DNA from: Prochlorococcus sp. AG-686-O05
GTDB taxonomy: Bacteria > Cyanobacteriota > Cyanobacteriia > PCC-6307 > Cyanobiaceae
DNA length: 38,034 nucleotides
Assembly: GCA_003210235.1 (NCBI GenBank)
Contig: QCVV01000005.1
Span: 1-38,034, forward strand
Direction of reading: 5' to 3'
This document shows, piece after piece, positions 7,811-15,818 of the stretch. Every line of letters begins with the position of its first letter. Positions within the stretch are counted from its first letter, which is position 1. Made by a program: the position numbers and the translations under genes. The notes beneath the pieces are model-generated. The model was not told the DNA's origin. It saw only the letters and a program-made list of their open reading frames with translations, and ran no database searches.

Positions 7811-7990
7811 ATGAACTACTCCACTGAACAAGAAGATTATTTAATGACAACCCCTTACACCAAAAAAATTCAAAAAAAATTTAAGGAAGTTAAAACTTTT
7901 CTTGAGAAAAATGGATTTAACTCATCTTCCCAAGGACTAATGCAGGATATTATTAGTTCTCAAGAATATATTTCCAAAAATGATTTATGA
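7811..7990 (+). CDS. 59-residue soluble protein, unknown
   Basis: ATG 7811 to TGA 7988-7990. Charged helix around residues 17-35 (KKIQKKFKEVKTFLEKNG), then a polar Ser/Gln-rich end. No membrane segment, no motif. Convergent with the Hli-like small gene, 14 nt between stops. The codon pattern is compatible with a real gene but the length keeps confidence modest. Confidence 0.45.
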   Translation: MNYSTEQEDYLMTTPYTKKIQKKFKEVKTFLEKNGFNSSSQGLMQDIISSQEYISKNDL

Positions 7991-8004
7991 AAAATTGTTT
8001 TTTT

Positions 8005-8175
8005 TCAAAGCGTTTTAAAATAAAAAATCCCACCTATTAAGAAAGGTAATAATATTCCTAAAAATAAGAGAAACGATTTTTTAGATTCTCCCTGTGTTAT
8101 TGGATTAATTTCTGGTTCAATTGCAAATCCATTTTGTCTTCCACCGCTTTCAGTTGTATAACCTTTTTTATTCAT
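8005..8175 (-). CDS. Small membrane protein with Hli-like N-terminal motif
   Basis: 56 residues, ATG 8175 to TGA 8005. Residues 6-22 (YTTESGGRQNGFAIEPE) resemble the pre-helix segment of cyanobacterial high-light-inducible proteins (GRLNNFAIEPP). The helix that follows (about 34-53) lacks the ExxN/HxR chlorophyll-binding motif of Hli proteins. It may be a divergent photosystem-associated small protein. The link to Hli proteins is inference from one short motif. Confidence 0.6.
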   Translation of the reverse strand: MNKKGYTTESGGRQNGFAIEPEINPITQGESKKSFLLFLGILLPFLIGGIFYFKTL

Positions 8176-8265
8176 AACTAAAAAATTTCATATGATTATC
8201 GCATGAATATTTTTTTGTTTAAATAAATTTAACATTTAGAAAAACTATAAATTTTCTAATGATTA

Positions 8266-8397
8266 TTAGTTAATTTCAATTTTGGATTTTAATTTTGCAG
8301 CTTTTTTAAGTAATCCAACAATTTCTTTTCTACCATTGGCCTGATCTGCTCTATCAATTAAATCGCTATATCTTTTTGTAATTTCTCTATGGTTCAT
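8266..8397 (-). CDS. 43-residue basic helical protein
   Basis: ATG 8397 to TAA 8266. Sequence begins MNHREITKRYSDLIDRADQA and ends in a Lys-rich helix (LLKKAAKLKSKIEIN). Soluble and likely entirely helical. No known family. It sits among other small minus-strand genes. Confidence 0.5.
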   Translation of the reverse strand: MNHREITKRYSDLIDRADQANGRKEIVGLLKKAAKLKSKIEIN

Positions 8398-8490
8398 TGA
8401 ATTAAATATAATATTTTTATTATAAAAATAGAATTAAAATTTTTTTGTATAAAAGATATCACAATCGTTTTTTAAACTCTCTTTAATTAT

Positions 8491-8793
8491 CTACCTAAAC
8501 CAACCTTTCTTTTTTGGTTCTTCTACAACTTTTACTGGTTCTACTTTTTTACCAAATAATCCTTTTTTCTTTGGTTTCACATCCTCAGTTATCAGTTCTT
8601 TTTTTCTACCAAATAATCCTTGCTTCTTAGTTCTATCCTTTAAATCTTTTTTCTGATTTACTTTTTTAACAGGAGATTTAGATTGATTCTGTATTGGTTT
8701 TTTACCATCTGATAAAAGTTGATAGACAAAATATCCAAAAACTCCAAAAAATCCTATTGCTTGGACTAAGGCGGTACCGATATTATCAAACAT
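8491..8793 (-). CDS. Membrane protein with repeated GLFGxKK tail
   Basis: 100 residues. One membrane helix (about 5-27) is followed by a Lys-rich cytosolic tail. The tail holds three spaced copies of a KK[QK]G[LW]F motif: KKQGLFGRKKE (57-67), KKKGLFGKKVEP (76-87) and KKKGWFR at the C-terminus, separated by acidic/Val segments. Repeats of short aromatic-basic motifs on a tether suggest multivalent binding to a partner surface or lipid. Function unknown. Confidence 0.6.
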   Translation of the reverse strand: MFDNIGTALVQAIGFFGVFGYFVYQLLSDGKKPIQNQSKSPVKKVNQKKDLKDRTKKQGLFGRKKELITEDVKPKKKGLFGKKVEPVKVVEEPKKKGWFR

Positions 8794-8919
8794 TGGCGAT
8801 TCTAGTTTCTTTAAATTGAGTAATCTATTAATTATGGAAAAATTTTTTTATAAATGCGGAACAAAAGAATACAGCTTTATGAATTAAAAATTAAGATATG
8901 AAATTTTTTTTAAATAAAG

Positions 8920-9099
8920 TTATTTATAGTAATTAACTAGATCGATTATTAAAATCGTAAGGAGAGAAATTCCCAAGATATATGGAGCAAAAGGGTATTT
9001 ATTCAAGATTTGATTTAAATTACTTTTTGAATCGTTTTTTGCTACTTTCTTCTCTCTAGGCGGCAATCCTAATTCTTCTCTTCTTTTAGCTTCTCCCAT
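8920..9099 (-). CDS. DUF2839 family small membrane protein
   Basis: 59 residues, ATG 9099 to TAA 8920. The N-terminus MGEAKRREELGLPPREKK is the DUF2839 signature, a cyanobacterial family. A membrane helix (about 39-55, PYILGISLLTILIIDLV) replaces the usual C-terminal part. Function unknown; the family is widespread in picocyanobacteria. Confidence 0.75.
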   Translation of the reverse strand: MGEAKRREELGLPPREKKVAKNDSKSNLNQILNKYPFAPYILGISLLTILIIDLVNYYK

Positions 9100-9228
9100 T
9101 TTTGCAATTACTTACTTTAAAACAAATATAATCCATATATGTTCAAAGACAAAACTTAGATACTTCCAAAATCTGATTATAGATATGAATAAAAATTTAG
9201 TTAATATACAAACATTAATAAAATAAAA

Positions 9229-9336
9229 ATGATAGAAATAGTTTGGTCAGTAAATATAATGGTTGCAATATTAATTGGCGGAGTTGGCTGGGTCTTATAT
9301 TATATTTTCACTTACGACCAGAAATATACATCTTGA
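9229..9336 (+). CDS. 35-residue single-pass membrane protein
   Basis: ATG 9229 to TGA 9334. A helix of about 22 residues (VNIMVAILIGGVGWVLYYIF) with an acidic N-terminal turn and a polar tail (TYDQKYTS). Size and shape match small photosynthetic-complex subunits, but no specific match is claimed. It ends 6 nt before the Nif11-like gene, so they are likely co-transcribed. Confidence 0.55.
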   Translation: MIEIVWSVNIMVAILIGGVGWVLYYIFTYDQKYTS

Positions 9337-9342
9337 TAACAA

Positions 9343-9525
9343 ATGGCTGAAAAAGATTTAGTTAATTTCCTAAAAAAAATAGAACAATTAAACAAGATAT
9401 CAGAATTAATTAAAAAAAATCCTATAAAAAAGAAAGAGTTGTCCGATTGTAAAAATCATGAAGAAGTAATTTGCTTAACTTCCAAATGGGGTTTTGAAAT
9501 TGGCAAAAGATGGGGGGAATATTAA
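9343..9525 (+). CDS. Nif11-like domain protein
   Basis: 60 residues. The pattern LVNFLKKIEQLNKISELIKK ... CKNHEEVICLTSKWGFEIG fits the Nif11 domain (helix, linker, EVxxLAxxxGFEI helix). Nif11-type sequences occur as leader peptides of peptide natural products and as stand-alone proteins in cyanobacteria. Here there is no double-glycine cleavage site or Cys/Ser-rich core, so a precursor role is unlikely. Starts 6 nt after the 35-residue membrane protein. Confidence 0.65.
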   Translation: MAEKDLVNFLKKIEQLNKISELIKKNPIKKKELSDCKNHEEVICLTSKWGFEIGKRWGEY

Positions 9526-9612
9526 AGAAATTAATTTCCTACCAATAAAAGACATTTAAGTAGCACCAATACTAATAAAATAAATTAATATAAATTTTAT
9601 AAGAATCATATT

Positions 9613-10374
9613 ATGACTGATATTGAGGTAATAAAAAAGAAGATCTATCAATTAGCAGCTATTACTGACAGGGGGCAAAGACTGAACAAATTTATTGCAC
9701 CTATGTATCAAGAAAAATTGAAAGAGATGGAAGACCTTATAGATAGTCTTAAAAGTTTTAATACGGAAGTTTCTGAAGAAAAGTTATCAGGAGAATGGGA
9801 ATTAATTTATTCAACAGTTGAATTATTCAGAAGCTCTCCTTTTTTTCTAGCTATCGAAAAGGCTTTAAATAACGAATTCAAAAGTAATCTCTTTTTTAAG
9901 CTACATCAACTGCAAGTTGGATCATTTGGTTTATCGACTATTGGAAGAATTGCGCAAAATATTGACTTTGAAAAAAAAGAATTCATATCAACCTTCGACA
10001 CCATAATTTTTGGTCTTACTACAATTCCTATCTTTGGGTGGTTTAAGCTTCTTCCAACATTTGGTGGAAGGGTAATTACTATGGCTGATGAATTAAATCT
10101 AACTGATAATATTCTTCAAATGAATTTGCGAAAGACTAAAGTCTCAAAAGTCGAGGGACTTAATAAAATTCCAATATTTAGTAAACTTCTTATGGATAGA
10201 TGGTATCCAGTAAAAGAAGTCTGGGAGAAATTACCGTGGAATCAGGAAATCCCCTCATGCGAAATATACGTAATCTATTTAGATGAAGAAATAAGGATAA
10301 TGAAAGATTTATATGGATCTATTTTTGTTTATCTAAGACCAACAATTTCTTTGTTAAAAGAAAATCTGAATTAA
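9613..10374 (+). CDS. PAP/fibrillin family protein (second, longer)
   Basis: 253 residues. The family hallmark LSGEWELIYSTVELFRSSPFF is at about residues 58-78, with FGLSTIGRIAQNIDFEKKEF further on and a C-terminal strand IYVIYLDEEIRIMKDLYGSIFVYLR. Residues 1-55 are helical. Members of this branch associate with thylakoids or plastoglobule-like lipid bodies and are tied to light-stress tolerance. This is the second fibrillin in the window, but its length and divergence from the first suggest different roles. Confidence 0.85.
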   Translation: MTDIEVIKKKIYQLAAITDRGQRLNKFIAPMYQEKLKEMEDLIDSLKSFNTEVSEEKLSGEWELIYSTVELFRSSPFFLAIEKALNNEFKSNLFFKLHQLQVGSFGLSTIGRIAQNIDFEKKEFISTFDTIIFGLTTIPIFGWFKLLPTFGGRVITMADELNLTDNILQMNLRKTKVSKVEGLNKIPIFSKLLMDRWYPVKEVWEKLPWNQEIPSCEIYVIYLDEEIRIMKDLYGSIFVYLRPTISLLKENLN

Positions 10375-10433
10375 TAATTGAGCATTTTAATAAATTAAAG
10401 ATCATATAAATTTTTGATTCCAGCTTTTAAAAT

Positions 10434-10574
10434 ATGTGGACTAATTTTATATTTAGAGTTAGTAAATTATTTACCAGATTATTAATAGATATATCTTTGC
10501 TTATCGCCTTTAAATTTAAAGTTATTAGTATGCAAGTCTTAATAAATTCATTAAATTTAAATAAAACTATCTAA
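10434..10574 (+). CDS. Possible 46-residue protein
   Basis: ATG 10434 to TAA 10572, filling the gap between the fibrillin gene and the convergent secreted-protein gene and ending one base before that gene's stop. It begins MWTNFIFRVSKLFTRLLIDI and is hydrophobic in the middle. No Shine-Dalgarno and no family, so it could be a chance ORF. Confidence 0.25.
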   Translation: MWTNFIFRVSKLFTRLLIDISLLIAFKFKVISMQVLINSLNLNKTI

Positions 10575-10575
10575 A

Positions 10576-11448
10576 TCAGAAAACTGTAAAAACTGGTTTA
10601 AAAGGCGCTGATCCGAAATCTTCAGGTTTACCTTCATCAGAATGGCCAGGAGTTTGATTAAACATAATACTGTAACCTCCATCAGTCACTTGTAATTGAA
10701 CTTCTAAGCCTGACGAAGAATCAGAAATCACAACTGGAGTTCCGCTATTTGTAGCCATGTTAAAAACACCAACTAATCTTGTTACTCCTTCTGCTGAAGT
10801 AGCTCTTGCTAAATCATTATCAGTAAGAATAGCCGAAACAGCTCCCGTAGAAGTATTACTAGGACCAAAATCGGGATCAAAAGAATCATCAAAACTATCT
10901 ATTTCTTCAGAATGATTGTCTGCTGAGCCAGTTGTTTTTACTCCACCACTAGTATTAGAAAAATACTCTATCGTGCCTCCTGAACCATCACTTAAATTAA
11001 TAGATCCTTTAAGACCTATTGTATTCCCAATAGATATATATGCGTAATCATAAGAACCGTTTGAAGGCCTGGATGAAGAACTTGGAAGATTCACGGTAGC
11101 ACTCGCCAAATCAGCAGTTACTCCTGCTGATGATGTCATTGTTACAATACAATTAGATTTACTAAATGTTTTTGGGGTGCCAGATATTGGGTTAGCAGTG
11201 CAAAGACCCATTTCATAAATATCAATTTCAAATCTACTAGGAGTGGCTAAACAAGCTCCAATATCTGCTGAAGCTATTTGGGCAGCGGTTTTAAGATCTC
11301 CTCCTGATACTGAACCAATTGAAGAGACACAAGTTGGTGGGGCTTCTTCAGCTTTAGCAGAATTCATAACGGTAGAACTCAAAAACAAACTGGTTAATAT
11401 TGAAAAGGAATTTAAGAGATTTGATAATTTAAATTTAGTAGTTTTCAT
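10576..11448 (-). CDS. Secreted beta-rich protein next to outer-membrane barrel
   Basis: 290 residues. A signal peptide covers residues 1-33 (long N-region, LTSLFLSSTVMNSAKA then EEAPP). The mature protein is Ser/Gly/Thr/Asp-rich with few charges, three cysteines in the first third (C40, C65, C83) and a fourth near residue 100. The segment SRFEIDIYEMGLCTANP looks conserved, followed by strand-rich sequence and an Asp-rich loop (SFDDSFDPDFGP). I recall similar proteins in marine bacteria but cannot name a family. It lies 56 nt downstream of the intimin-type barrel gene on the same strand, suggesting a joint surface role. Confidence 0.7.
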   Translation of the reverse strand: MKTTKFKLSNLLNSFSILTSLFLSSTVMNSAKAEEAPPTCVSSIGSVSGGDLKTAAQIASADIGACLATPSRFEIDIYEMGLCTANPISGTPKTFSKSNCIVTMTSSAGVTADLASATVNLPSSSSRPSNGSYDYAYISIGNTIGLKGSINLSDGSGGTIEYFSNTSGGVKTTGSADNHSEEIDSFDDSFDPDFGPSNTSTGAVSAILTDNDLARATSAEGVTRLVGVFNMATNSGTPVVISDSSSGLEVQLQVTDGGYSIMFNQTPGHSDEGKPEDFGSAPFKPVFTVF

Positions 11449-11504
11449 TTGTTTTAAAATATGGAATAAGAAAATTTATATGATTTAAAAAGGCAATCGC
11501 ATTT

Positions 11505-12653
11505 TTAAACTCCCTTAGCTCTATTTTGGAAAGTTCCACCTGCTGATCTTTCTAGAAGAACATCATAATTCCTTTTTACGGGCTGGGTCATTTGAGTAAT
11601 CATGTTTTTCTTATAATCTTTCTTTCCAAAGATCACTGGACTCCCCGTCAGATTCATTCTTAAACCGAAGAAGGTTTCATCTGTTCCTGGTAAAGAGGTA
11701 TTTATTTTTGTAGAAGCTGCGGATATTTCATTAGAAACCCAAGCTTCAAGACCTACATGCGGAGTAGCTTGCCAACTAACTGCTCCTTCTAATCCTGAAT
11801 TATCCTGTGTATATTTATAGTCCCAATTAAAACCTCTTATAAAGAAAGCAAGCTCTGGATTATTTGGGAGTCTGTAGCCTAGTTCTACATCCCATCCATC
11901 AACGACTCTCTCCTTATATGAAGTTCCTTTGATGGTTATATCTTTTTCATCAGTGATAGCCATATACCAATTATTTCTAAATTCAAAGTCTTTCCAAAGG
12001 TATTCTCCTCCAAGACCAAGTCTGCTATGAGCATCGCTATAGTCTGTCATTCTGTAGTCCCAGAAAGCATTAGCTCCAAACATAGAAATATCGTTAGGAC
12101 GATTTCTTATTCCCAAACCAAGGTTAAAAGTGGAACCTTCTGTATCTGTAGCAGTTGCAAATCTTGCTTGAGAAAAAGCAAGAGTCTTAATATCACCCTC
12201 ATCATCTTGAGCAAGTTCTCCTAGTTTCATTAAACTATTTAGAGAAAAACTGGTATCTGATTCAGTCCCTCCTGAAACATTTACTGATGTTTGAGCGAAG
12301 AATGGAATATTTTGAATTCCACTATTAGCAGTACTATTTACAAAATCAAATCCGGCGTCTACTAATAATCTTTTTCCATCATTAGCCATTATGCTTGTGT
12401 AATCACTTCCATCAGATCCATCATTCATTAAAGGAACAAACTTAGTTGAATAAGTTGCTCCTTTGATTATGTATTTGTCTAATTTATCTTTAGGAGTATA
12501 AGTATCTAAATTACTTTTTTTAGTAAAACTAATTCCATTATTAATATAATTAGATTCCTCGTCAAAATTTGGATTTGAATAACTCGGAGTGAGGCTTATG
12601 CCTAGCAAGCCAATTGATGCGACTGCGAAAATAAATTTGTTTCTACTCAACAC
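11505..12653 (-). CDS. Intimin/invasin-type outer-membrane beta-barrel
   Basis: 382 residues from a GTG at 12651-12653; no ATG lies upstream in frame. Signal peptide 1-26 (LTPSYS then NPN). Residues about 95-340 match the inverse-autotransporter beta-domain: SLNSLMKLG, a strand with FNLGLGIRNRP, MFGANAFWDYRMTDYSDAHS, RLGLGGEYLWKDFEFRNNWY and GWDVELGYRLPNNPELAFF. In intimins and invasins this 12-strand barrel exports a C-terminal Ig-like passenger. Here only about 45 residues follow the barrel, so no passenger domain is present. The separately encoded secreted protein downstream could be a partner; this is inference. Confidence 0.75.
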   Translation of the reverse strand: MLSRNKFIFAVASIGLLGISLTPSYSNPNFDEESNYINNGISFTKKSNLDTYTPKDKLDKYIIKGATYSTKFVPLMNDGSDGSDYTSIMANDGKRLLVDAGFDFVNSTANSGIQNIPFFAQTSVNVSGGTESDTSFSLNSLMKLGELAQDDEGDIKTLAFSQARFATATDTEGSTFNLGLGIRNRPNDISMFGANAFWDYRMTDYSDAHSRLGLGGEYLWKDFEFRNNWYMAITDEKDITIKGTSYKERVVDGWDVELGYRLPNNPELAFFIRGFNWDYKYTQDNSGLEGAVSWQATPHVGLEAWVSNEISAASTKINTSLPGTDETFFGLRMNLTGSPVIFGKKDYKKNMITQMTQPVKRNYDVLLERSAGGTFQNRAKGV

Positions 12654-12789
12654 TTTATAATTAAAATATCTTTTTAGTTATAAAAGAAGAAATTTATTTT
12701 TTAATGTATTTATTACAAAATTCATAGAAATCTAGCTAAATTAAGTAGATATACCCAAAGAATTGTCGCAAGTTCCGAACATTTAAGTT

Positions 12790-13131
12790 ATGTTCAGTAT
12801 GAACATTTTAAAAATCATGCTTAAAAATAAAGAAAAAAATTCTGTAGTAAGAGGAATCTTTTTAATTGGAGGTTGGGGTTTAGGTTTAGATAGATTTTAC
12901 GAAGGAGATAAAAAAGGTGGAATCTTATCAATTATTGGATGGAGTATTACATTTTTTTCTTTCCTATATCTAAAATGTTCAGGATATGAATATGTTGATG
13001 GTGTAAAAAATTATTCAGATTACTCCCCAAATCCTTTAATTGTTTTACCTTTGCTAGCTGGAGTTTATGGAGGGTTTCTTATAATTAAAAAGGCTTTCAG
13101 GTTAGCTAAACAATTTGAAAACGCTGAGTAA
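12790..13131 (+). CDS. TM2 domain membrane protein
   Basis: 113 residues. The segment GLGLDRFYEGDKKGGILSII carries the TM2 hallmark (first helix, short loop with an aromatic-rich DRFY turn, then KxGxxxxI second helix). A third helix is near 76-95. TM2 proteins occur in many bacteria with unclear function. Possible starts: ATG 12790, Met4 or Met10. Divergent from the barrel gene with about 136 nt between. Confidence 0.7.
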   Translation: MFSMNILKIMLKNKEKNSVVRGIFLIGGWGLGLDRFYEGDKKGGILSIIGWSITFFSFLYLKCSGYEYVDGVKNYSDYSPNPLIVLPLLAGVYGGFLIIKKAFRLAKQFENAE

Positions 13132-13146
13132 TAATCTCAAACACAT

Positions 13147-13308
13147 TCAAGATAATAAACCTGATCCTTTCAAATAAAATTTAAATAAAAGAATAACTAG
13201 TAAATTAACAATTGCTAAAGCAACTATTCCATTTCTATTTTTAACATCTAGTCTTTTAATTAAATTAGAAAGATAAACGACAGGGTTTTCGGGTTCTTTA
13301 TTATTCAA
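13147..13308 (-). CDS. 53-residue membrane protein with TTG start
   Basis: TTG 13306-13308 to TGA 13147. The first half is polar (NNKEPENPVVYLSNLIKRLDVKN) and the second is one membrane helix (about 27-44, IVALAIVNLLVILLFKF). No ATG lies in frame between the upstream stop and the TTG. Coherent helix and charge pattern support it, but there is no Shine-Dalgarno. Confidence 0.4.
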   Translation of the reverse strand: MNNKEPENPVVYLSNLIKRLDVKNRNGIVALAIVNLLVILLFKFYLKGSGLLS

Positions 13309-13401
13309 TATTAATAAAATAAATTTAGATCAAATTATCATGGAATTTTTTTAAAACCCAAGAATGTAAAGTTCAAATTTCAAACAGATACCTCTAAGGA
13401 A

Positions 13402-13755
13402 TTACATTATTCCTGCATTTCTCAAGAAAGCTTTACCTATATTTCCAATAACAAAAAATAAAGACAAATTAATCAAAAGAATGATTAATAATGCCAACAT
13501 TTTATAGTTAGGATTTGATGAAATTCCATCAAATCCATCGTTGAGAACTCTTTTAAAAAGTGAATTGTCGTTTGTTACTGGTTTATCCCCTTCTAAATCA
13601 GATTTACCTTTTTCATCCACAATCTCTTGATTACTTGCATTTTCAAGAAATTCAGTAAATGCTTTAACATTCTCCTCTTTATTACTTTCTTTCTTTAATT
13701 CGGAAGATGATTCAGTTGAATTTTTCTCTTCAGGGATTTGCTTTGACTCTTCCAA
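13402..13755 (-). CDS. C-terminally anchored acidic protein
   Basis: 117 residues. The first 70 are very acidic and Ser/Lys/Glu-rich (MEESKQIPEEKNSTESSSEL...), probably disordered. A single membrane helix (about 85-106) and a short C-terminus (KAFLRNAGIM) follow. No family recognised. Confidence 0.6.
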   Translation of the reverse strand: MEESKQIPEEKNSTESSSELKKESNKEENVKAFTEFLENASNQEIVDEKGKSDLEGDKPVTNDNSLFKRVLNDGFDGISSNPNYKMLALLIILLINLSLFFVIGNIGKAFLRNAGIM

Positions 13756-13933
13756 AATGTAAATTTATGCTAGGGGTATATTACACCATAAAAAAAACCC
13801 ACTCGATCAAATGAAGAGAAGGTTAGTTAAGATTAAAGTTCTTCATCTAATACTAATTAATTTTGATGAGTTTTGCGATTAGAAATTTTTTACTAAACAA
13901 AAAGAATTTTTAAAGTAATTATTAAAATAAACT

Positions 13934-14137
13934 ATGCTTGATTCACAAACAATAAAAACCTGCAAGGAGAATCCAACAATAAGAGACCTTAAGATAAAAA
14001 ATATTGAGCATGCTATTGATCAAGCAGAAATTATGATCAAAGAATCAAAAATGAATCAAGAAGAATTAAGTTTTTTGAAAAGGAAAATATCTGATTCAAG
14101 GCAGGATCTGGAGATTCTTTATTTAATGAAAATTTAA
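13934..14137 (+). CDS. 67-residue helical protein
   Basis: Fully helical, charged sequence with heptad-like spacing (IEHAIDQAEIMIKESKMNQEE then LSFLKRKISDSRQDLEILYLM), consistent with a short coiled coil. No membrane segment and no family recognised. Confidence 0.5.
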   Translation: MLDSQTIKTCKENPTIRDLKIKNIEHAIDQAEIMIKESKMNQEELSFLKRKISDSRQDLEILYLMKI

Positions 14138-14227
14138 ATAAATCAATGCTTTTAAAATAAAGTTTTAGTATATTTGGAGACTTAAGAATGTATTGAATAA
14201 TGATTATATTTAAAAAAAAATAAAATT

Positions 14228-14329
14228 ATGCCAAAGAAAAGTTTTTATATACCTATAAAAGTAGTTCCATATATATTTGTCTCAATTGCTGCTATTACTA
14301 TTGCTGCTACTACAAATATAATTATTTAG
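14228..14329 (+). CDS. 33-residue membrane peptide
   Basis: ATG 14228 to TAG 14327. Begins MPKKSFYIPIKVVPYIFVSI and continues with an Ala/Ile/Thr helix. Basic N-terminus then one helix, as in small thylakoid subunits. No assignment is possible. Confidence 0.4.
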   Translation: MPKKSFYIPIKVVPYIFVSIAAITIAATTNIII

Positions 14330-14419
14330 TATTTAAGAACATTGTTTATGAATAACATATAAAATAATTCAATAGAACATATGAATTAATCAAAAAGATT
14401 ATATAAGAACAATAAATAC

Positions 14420-14662
14420 ATGAAAAATTTAAGGATAACTCTCGCTGTGATTTTTTTATCTATAATTTTCTTTCTTAGTTTAAAAACATATCGTGATTTT
14501 GTTATTTCTAGTGATTTAAAAAATGAAGAAAAAAATAAATTAAAAAATTCAGCTGAAATCTTGAATGAATGTTTTGATCTTAAAAACAAGAGTAAGAGAA
14601 ATATAAATGAATCAATGAAATTGATTGAATATTGTTTAGAGGAATTTGGGTCTGAAAAATAA
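14420..14662 (+). CDS. Small anchored helical protein
   Basis: 80 residues: N-terminal membrane anchor or uncleaved signal (about 4-22, LRITLAVIFLSIIFFLSL) followed by a charged helical domain with two cysteines (C51, C72). No family recognised. The opposite strand is also open over much of it because of AT-richness, but the plus-strand product is the coherent one. Confidence 0.5.
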   Translation: MKNLRITLAVIFLSIIFFLSLKTYRDFVISSDLKNEEKNKLKNSAEILNECFDLKNKSKRNINESMKLIEYCLEEFGSEK

Positions 14663-14724
14663 TTTAATTAGCATATGCTCAACTACTTATATTTTTTAAA
14701 ATAACTCAATTAGCGTATATAAAA

Positions 14725-14943
14725 ATGCTTATGGATAAAAATAATATTAATAGGTGGGAACCAACTAAACTGCAAATCGATAATATCATTCTTCCTGCCT
14801 ATACAGATCTTTCTAAGAGATGTGTTGCTTATATCAATGAACTTGAATGTCCACCACAATACATAGCTGATATGTTGAGAGATTTATCTGATGCAATAAT
14901 GACTTCATATCCTGAAGTTAAAAACAATAGTTCTAATTTATAG
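14725..14943 (+). CDS. Conserved small soluble protein, unknown
   Basis: 72 residues (or 70 from ATG 14731). Contains WEPTKLQIDNIILPAYTDLS and ECPPQYIADMLRDLSDAIM, a compact helical protein with two cysteines. It ends 7 nt before the OsmC gene and is likely in its operon. No family recognised. Confidence 0.6.
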   Translation: MLMDKNNINRWEPTKLQIDNIILPAYTDLSKRCVAYINELECPPQYIADMLRDLSDAIMTSYPEVKNNSSNL

Positions 14944-14950
14944 TTTTTAA

Positions 14951-15358
14951 ATGAGTAAAATTACATGTTCTTATGTAGGAGACTTAAAATGCGAAGCTAA
15001 ACATCTCCAATCTGGGAATCTAATCACTACTGATGCACCTGTAGATCATTGCGGGAAAGGGGAAAACTTCTCCCCAACTGATTTACTCGCAACCTCCCTA
15101 GGCTCTTGCCTTCTAACGATAATGTCAATCAAAGCAAGATCAAATGGTTGGGAATTAAAAAATATTTATTTAGATATTGAGAAAATAATGACTAAAGATA
15201 ATGAAAGAAAAATAGGACAACTAAAAATAGATATTTATATTCCTGATGATTTATCAAAAGAAAAAATTGATTTTATAAAAAATGCTTCTAAAGATTGTCC
15301 TGTTACTCGAAATCTTTCTGAATCGCTTGATATTAAAATAAATTGGCATAATCAATAA
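14951..15358 (+). CDS. OsmC/Ohr family peroxide reductase
   Basis: 135 residues. OsmC-family features: FSPTDLLATSLGSCLLTIM with a reactive Cys at 53, the amphipathic helix that follows, and the second Cys at 116 in NASKDCPVTRNL. The two Cys act as a thiol pair that reduces organic hydroperoxides, with an Arg/Glu supporting the active site. Cytosolic. It probably adds to peroxide defence along with the peroxidase at the left edge. The subtype (Ohr versus OsmC versus YhfA-like) is not resolved. Confidence 0.88.
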   Translation: MSKITCSYVGDLKCEAKHLQSGNLITTDAPVDHCGKGENFSPTDLLATSLGSCLLTIMSIKARSNGWELKNIYLDIEKIMTKDNERKIGQLKIDIYIPDDLSKEKIDFIKNASKDCPVTRNLSESLDIKINWHNQ

Positions 15359-15399
15359 ACTTTACAAAAATAATTTTCAATTTTTAATAATAAGATTAT

Positions 15400-15507
15400 A
15401 TGAAATACTTCATAGGAATAATTATTCTTTTACTTGGAATATTTATAATTACTGATTTAGCATTTAAAACTAGATATACCAGAAAAAGATTGTCCAATAA
15501 AAAATAG
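15400..15507 (+). CDS. 35-residue single-pass membrane protein
   Basis: ATG 15400 to TAG 15505. Helix IGIIIILLLGIFIITDLAF-like at the N-terminus and a strongly basic tail (KTRYTRKRLSNKK), giving a clear cytoplasmic-side C-terminus. It is followed after one base by another tiny membrane protein gene, so the two appear translationally coupled. Confidence 0.5.
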   Translation: MKYFIGIIILLLGIFIITDLAFKTRYTRKRLSNKK

Positions 15508-15508
15508 A

Positions 15509-15616
15509 ATGAATAAGATTCTTGTTCCTAGATATCCATATATTAGAAATTATTTAGGATACTTTTCTGGACTTTCTATTATTTTATTCAACCCATTGTT
15601 ATTACTTTTTGTTTAA
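15509..15616 (+). CDS. 35-residue membrane protein, coupled to the preceding one
   Basis: ATG 15509 to TAA 15614, starting one base after the previous stop. Aromatic N-terminus (MNKILVPRYPYIRNYLGYF) then a Leu-rich helix to the end. Close pairing of two small membrane proteins hints at a small heteromeric complex. Function unknown. Confidence 0.45.
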   Translation: MNKILVPRYPYIRNYLGYFSGLSIILFNPLLLLFV

Positions 15617-15818
15617 ATCTAAAATATATTCTCGAGATTTTCTAGCTAATTTAATATTTTTCTCTCTTCATCTAAGTTGATTTAATTCTTGAATAGATTA
15701 GATTTTAGGATTTTTTTTATTCTTAAAATACTTAAAGAATTAAGAAAATATTTTTTCATAAAACCAATTTACTATCTATTATCATTTCGCCCGTAGAGAA
15801 AATTAGTTTTATTAGATA

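Noticed and set aside
13811-13882. 23-codon ORF with basic start
   Set aside because: Too short, no Shine-Dalgarno, no recognisable structure.
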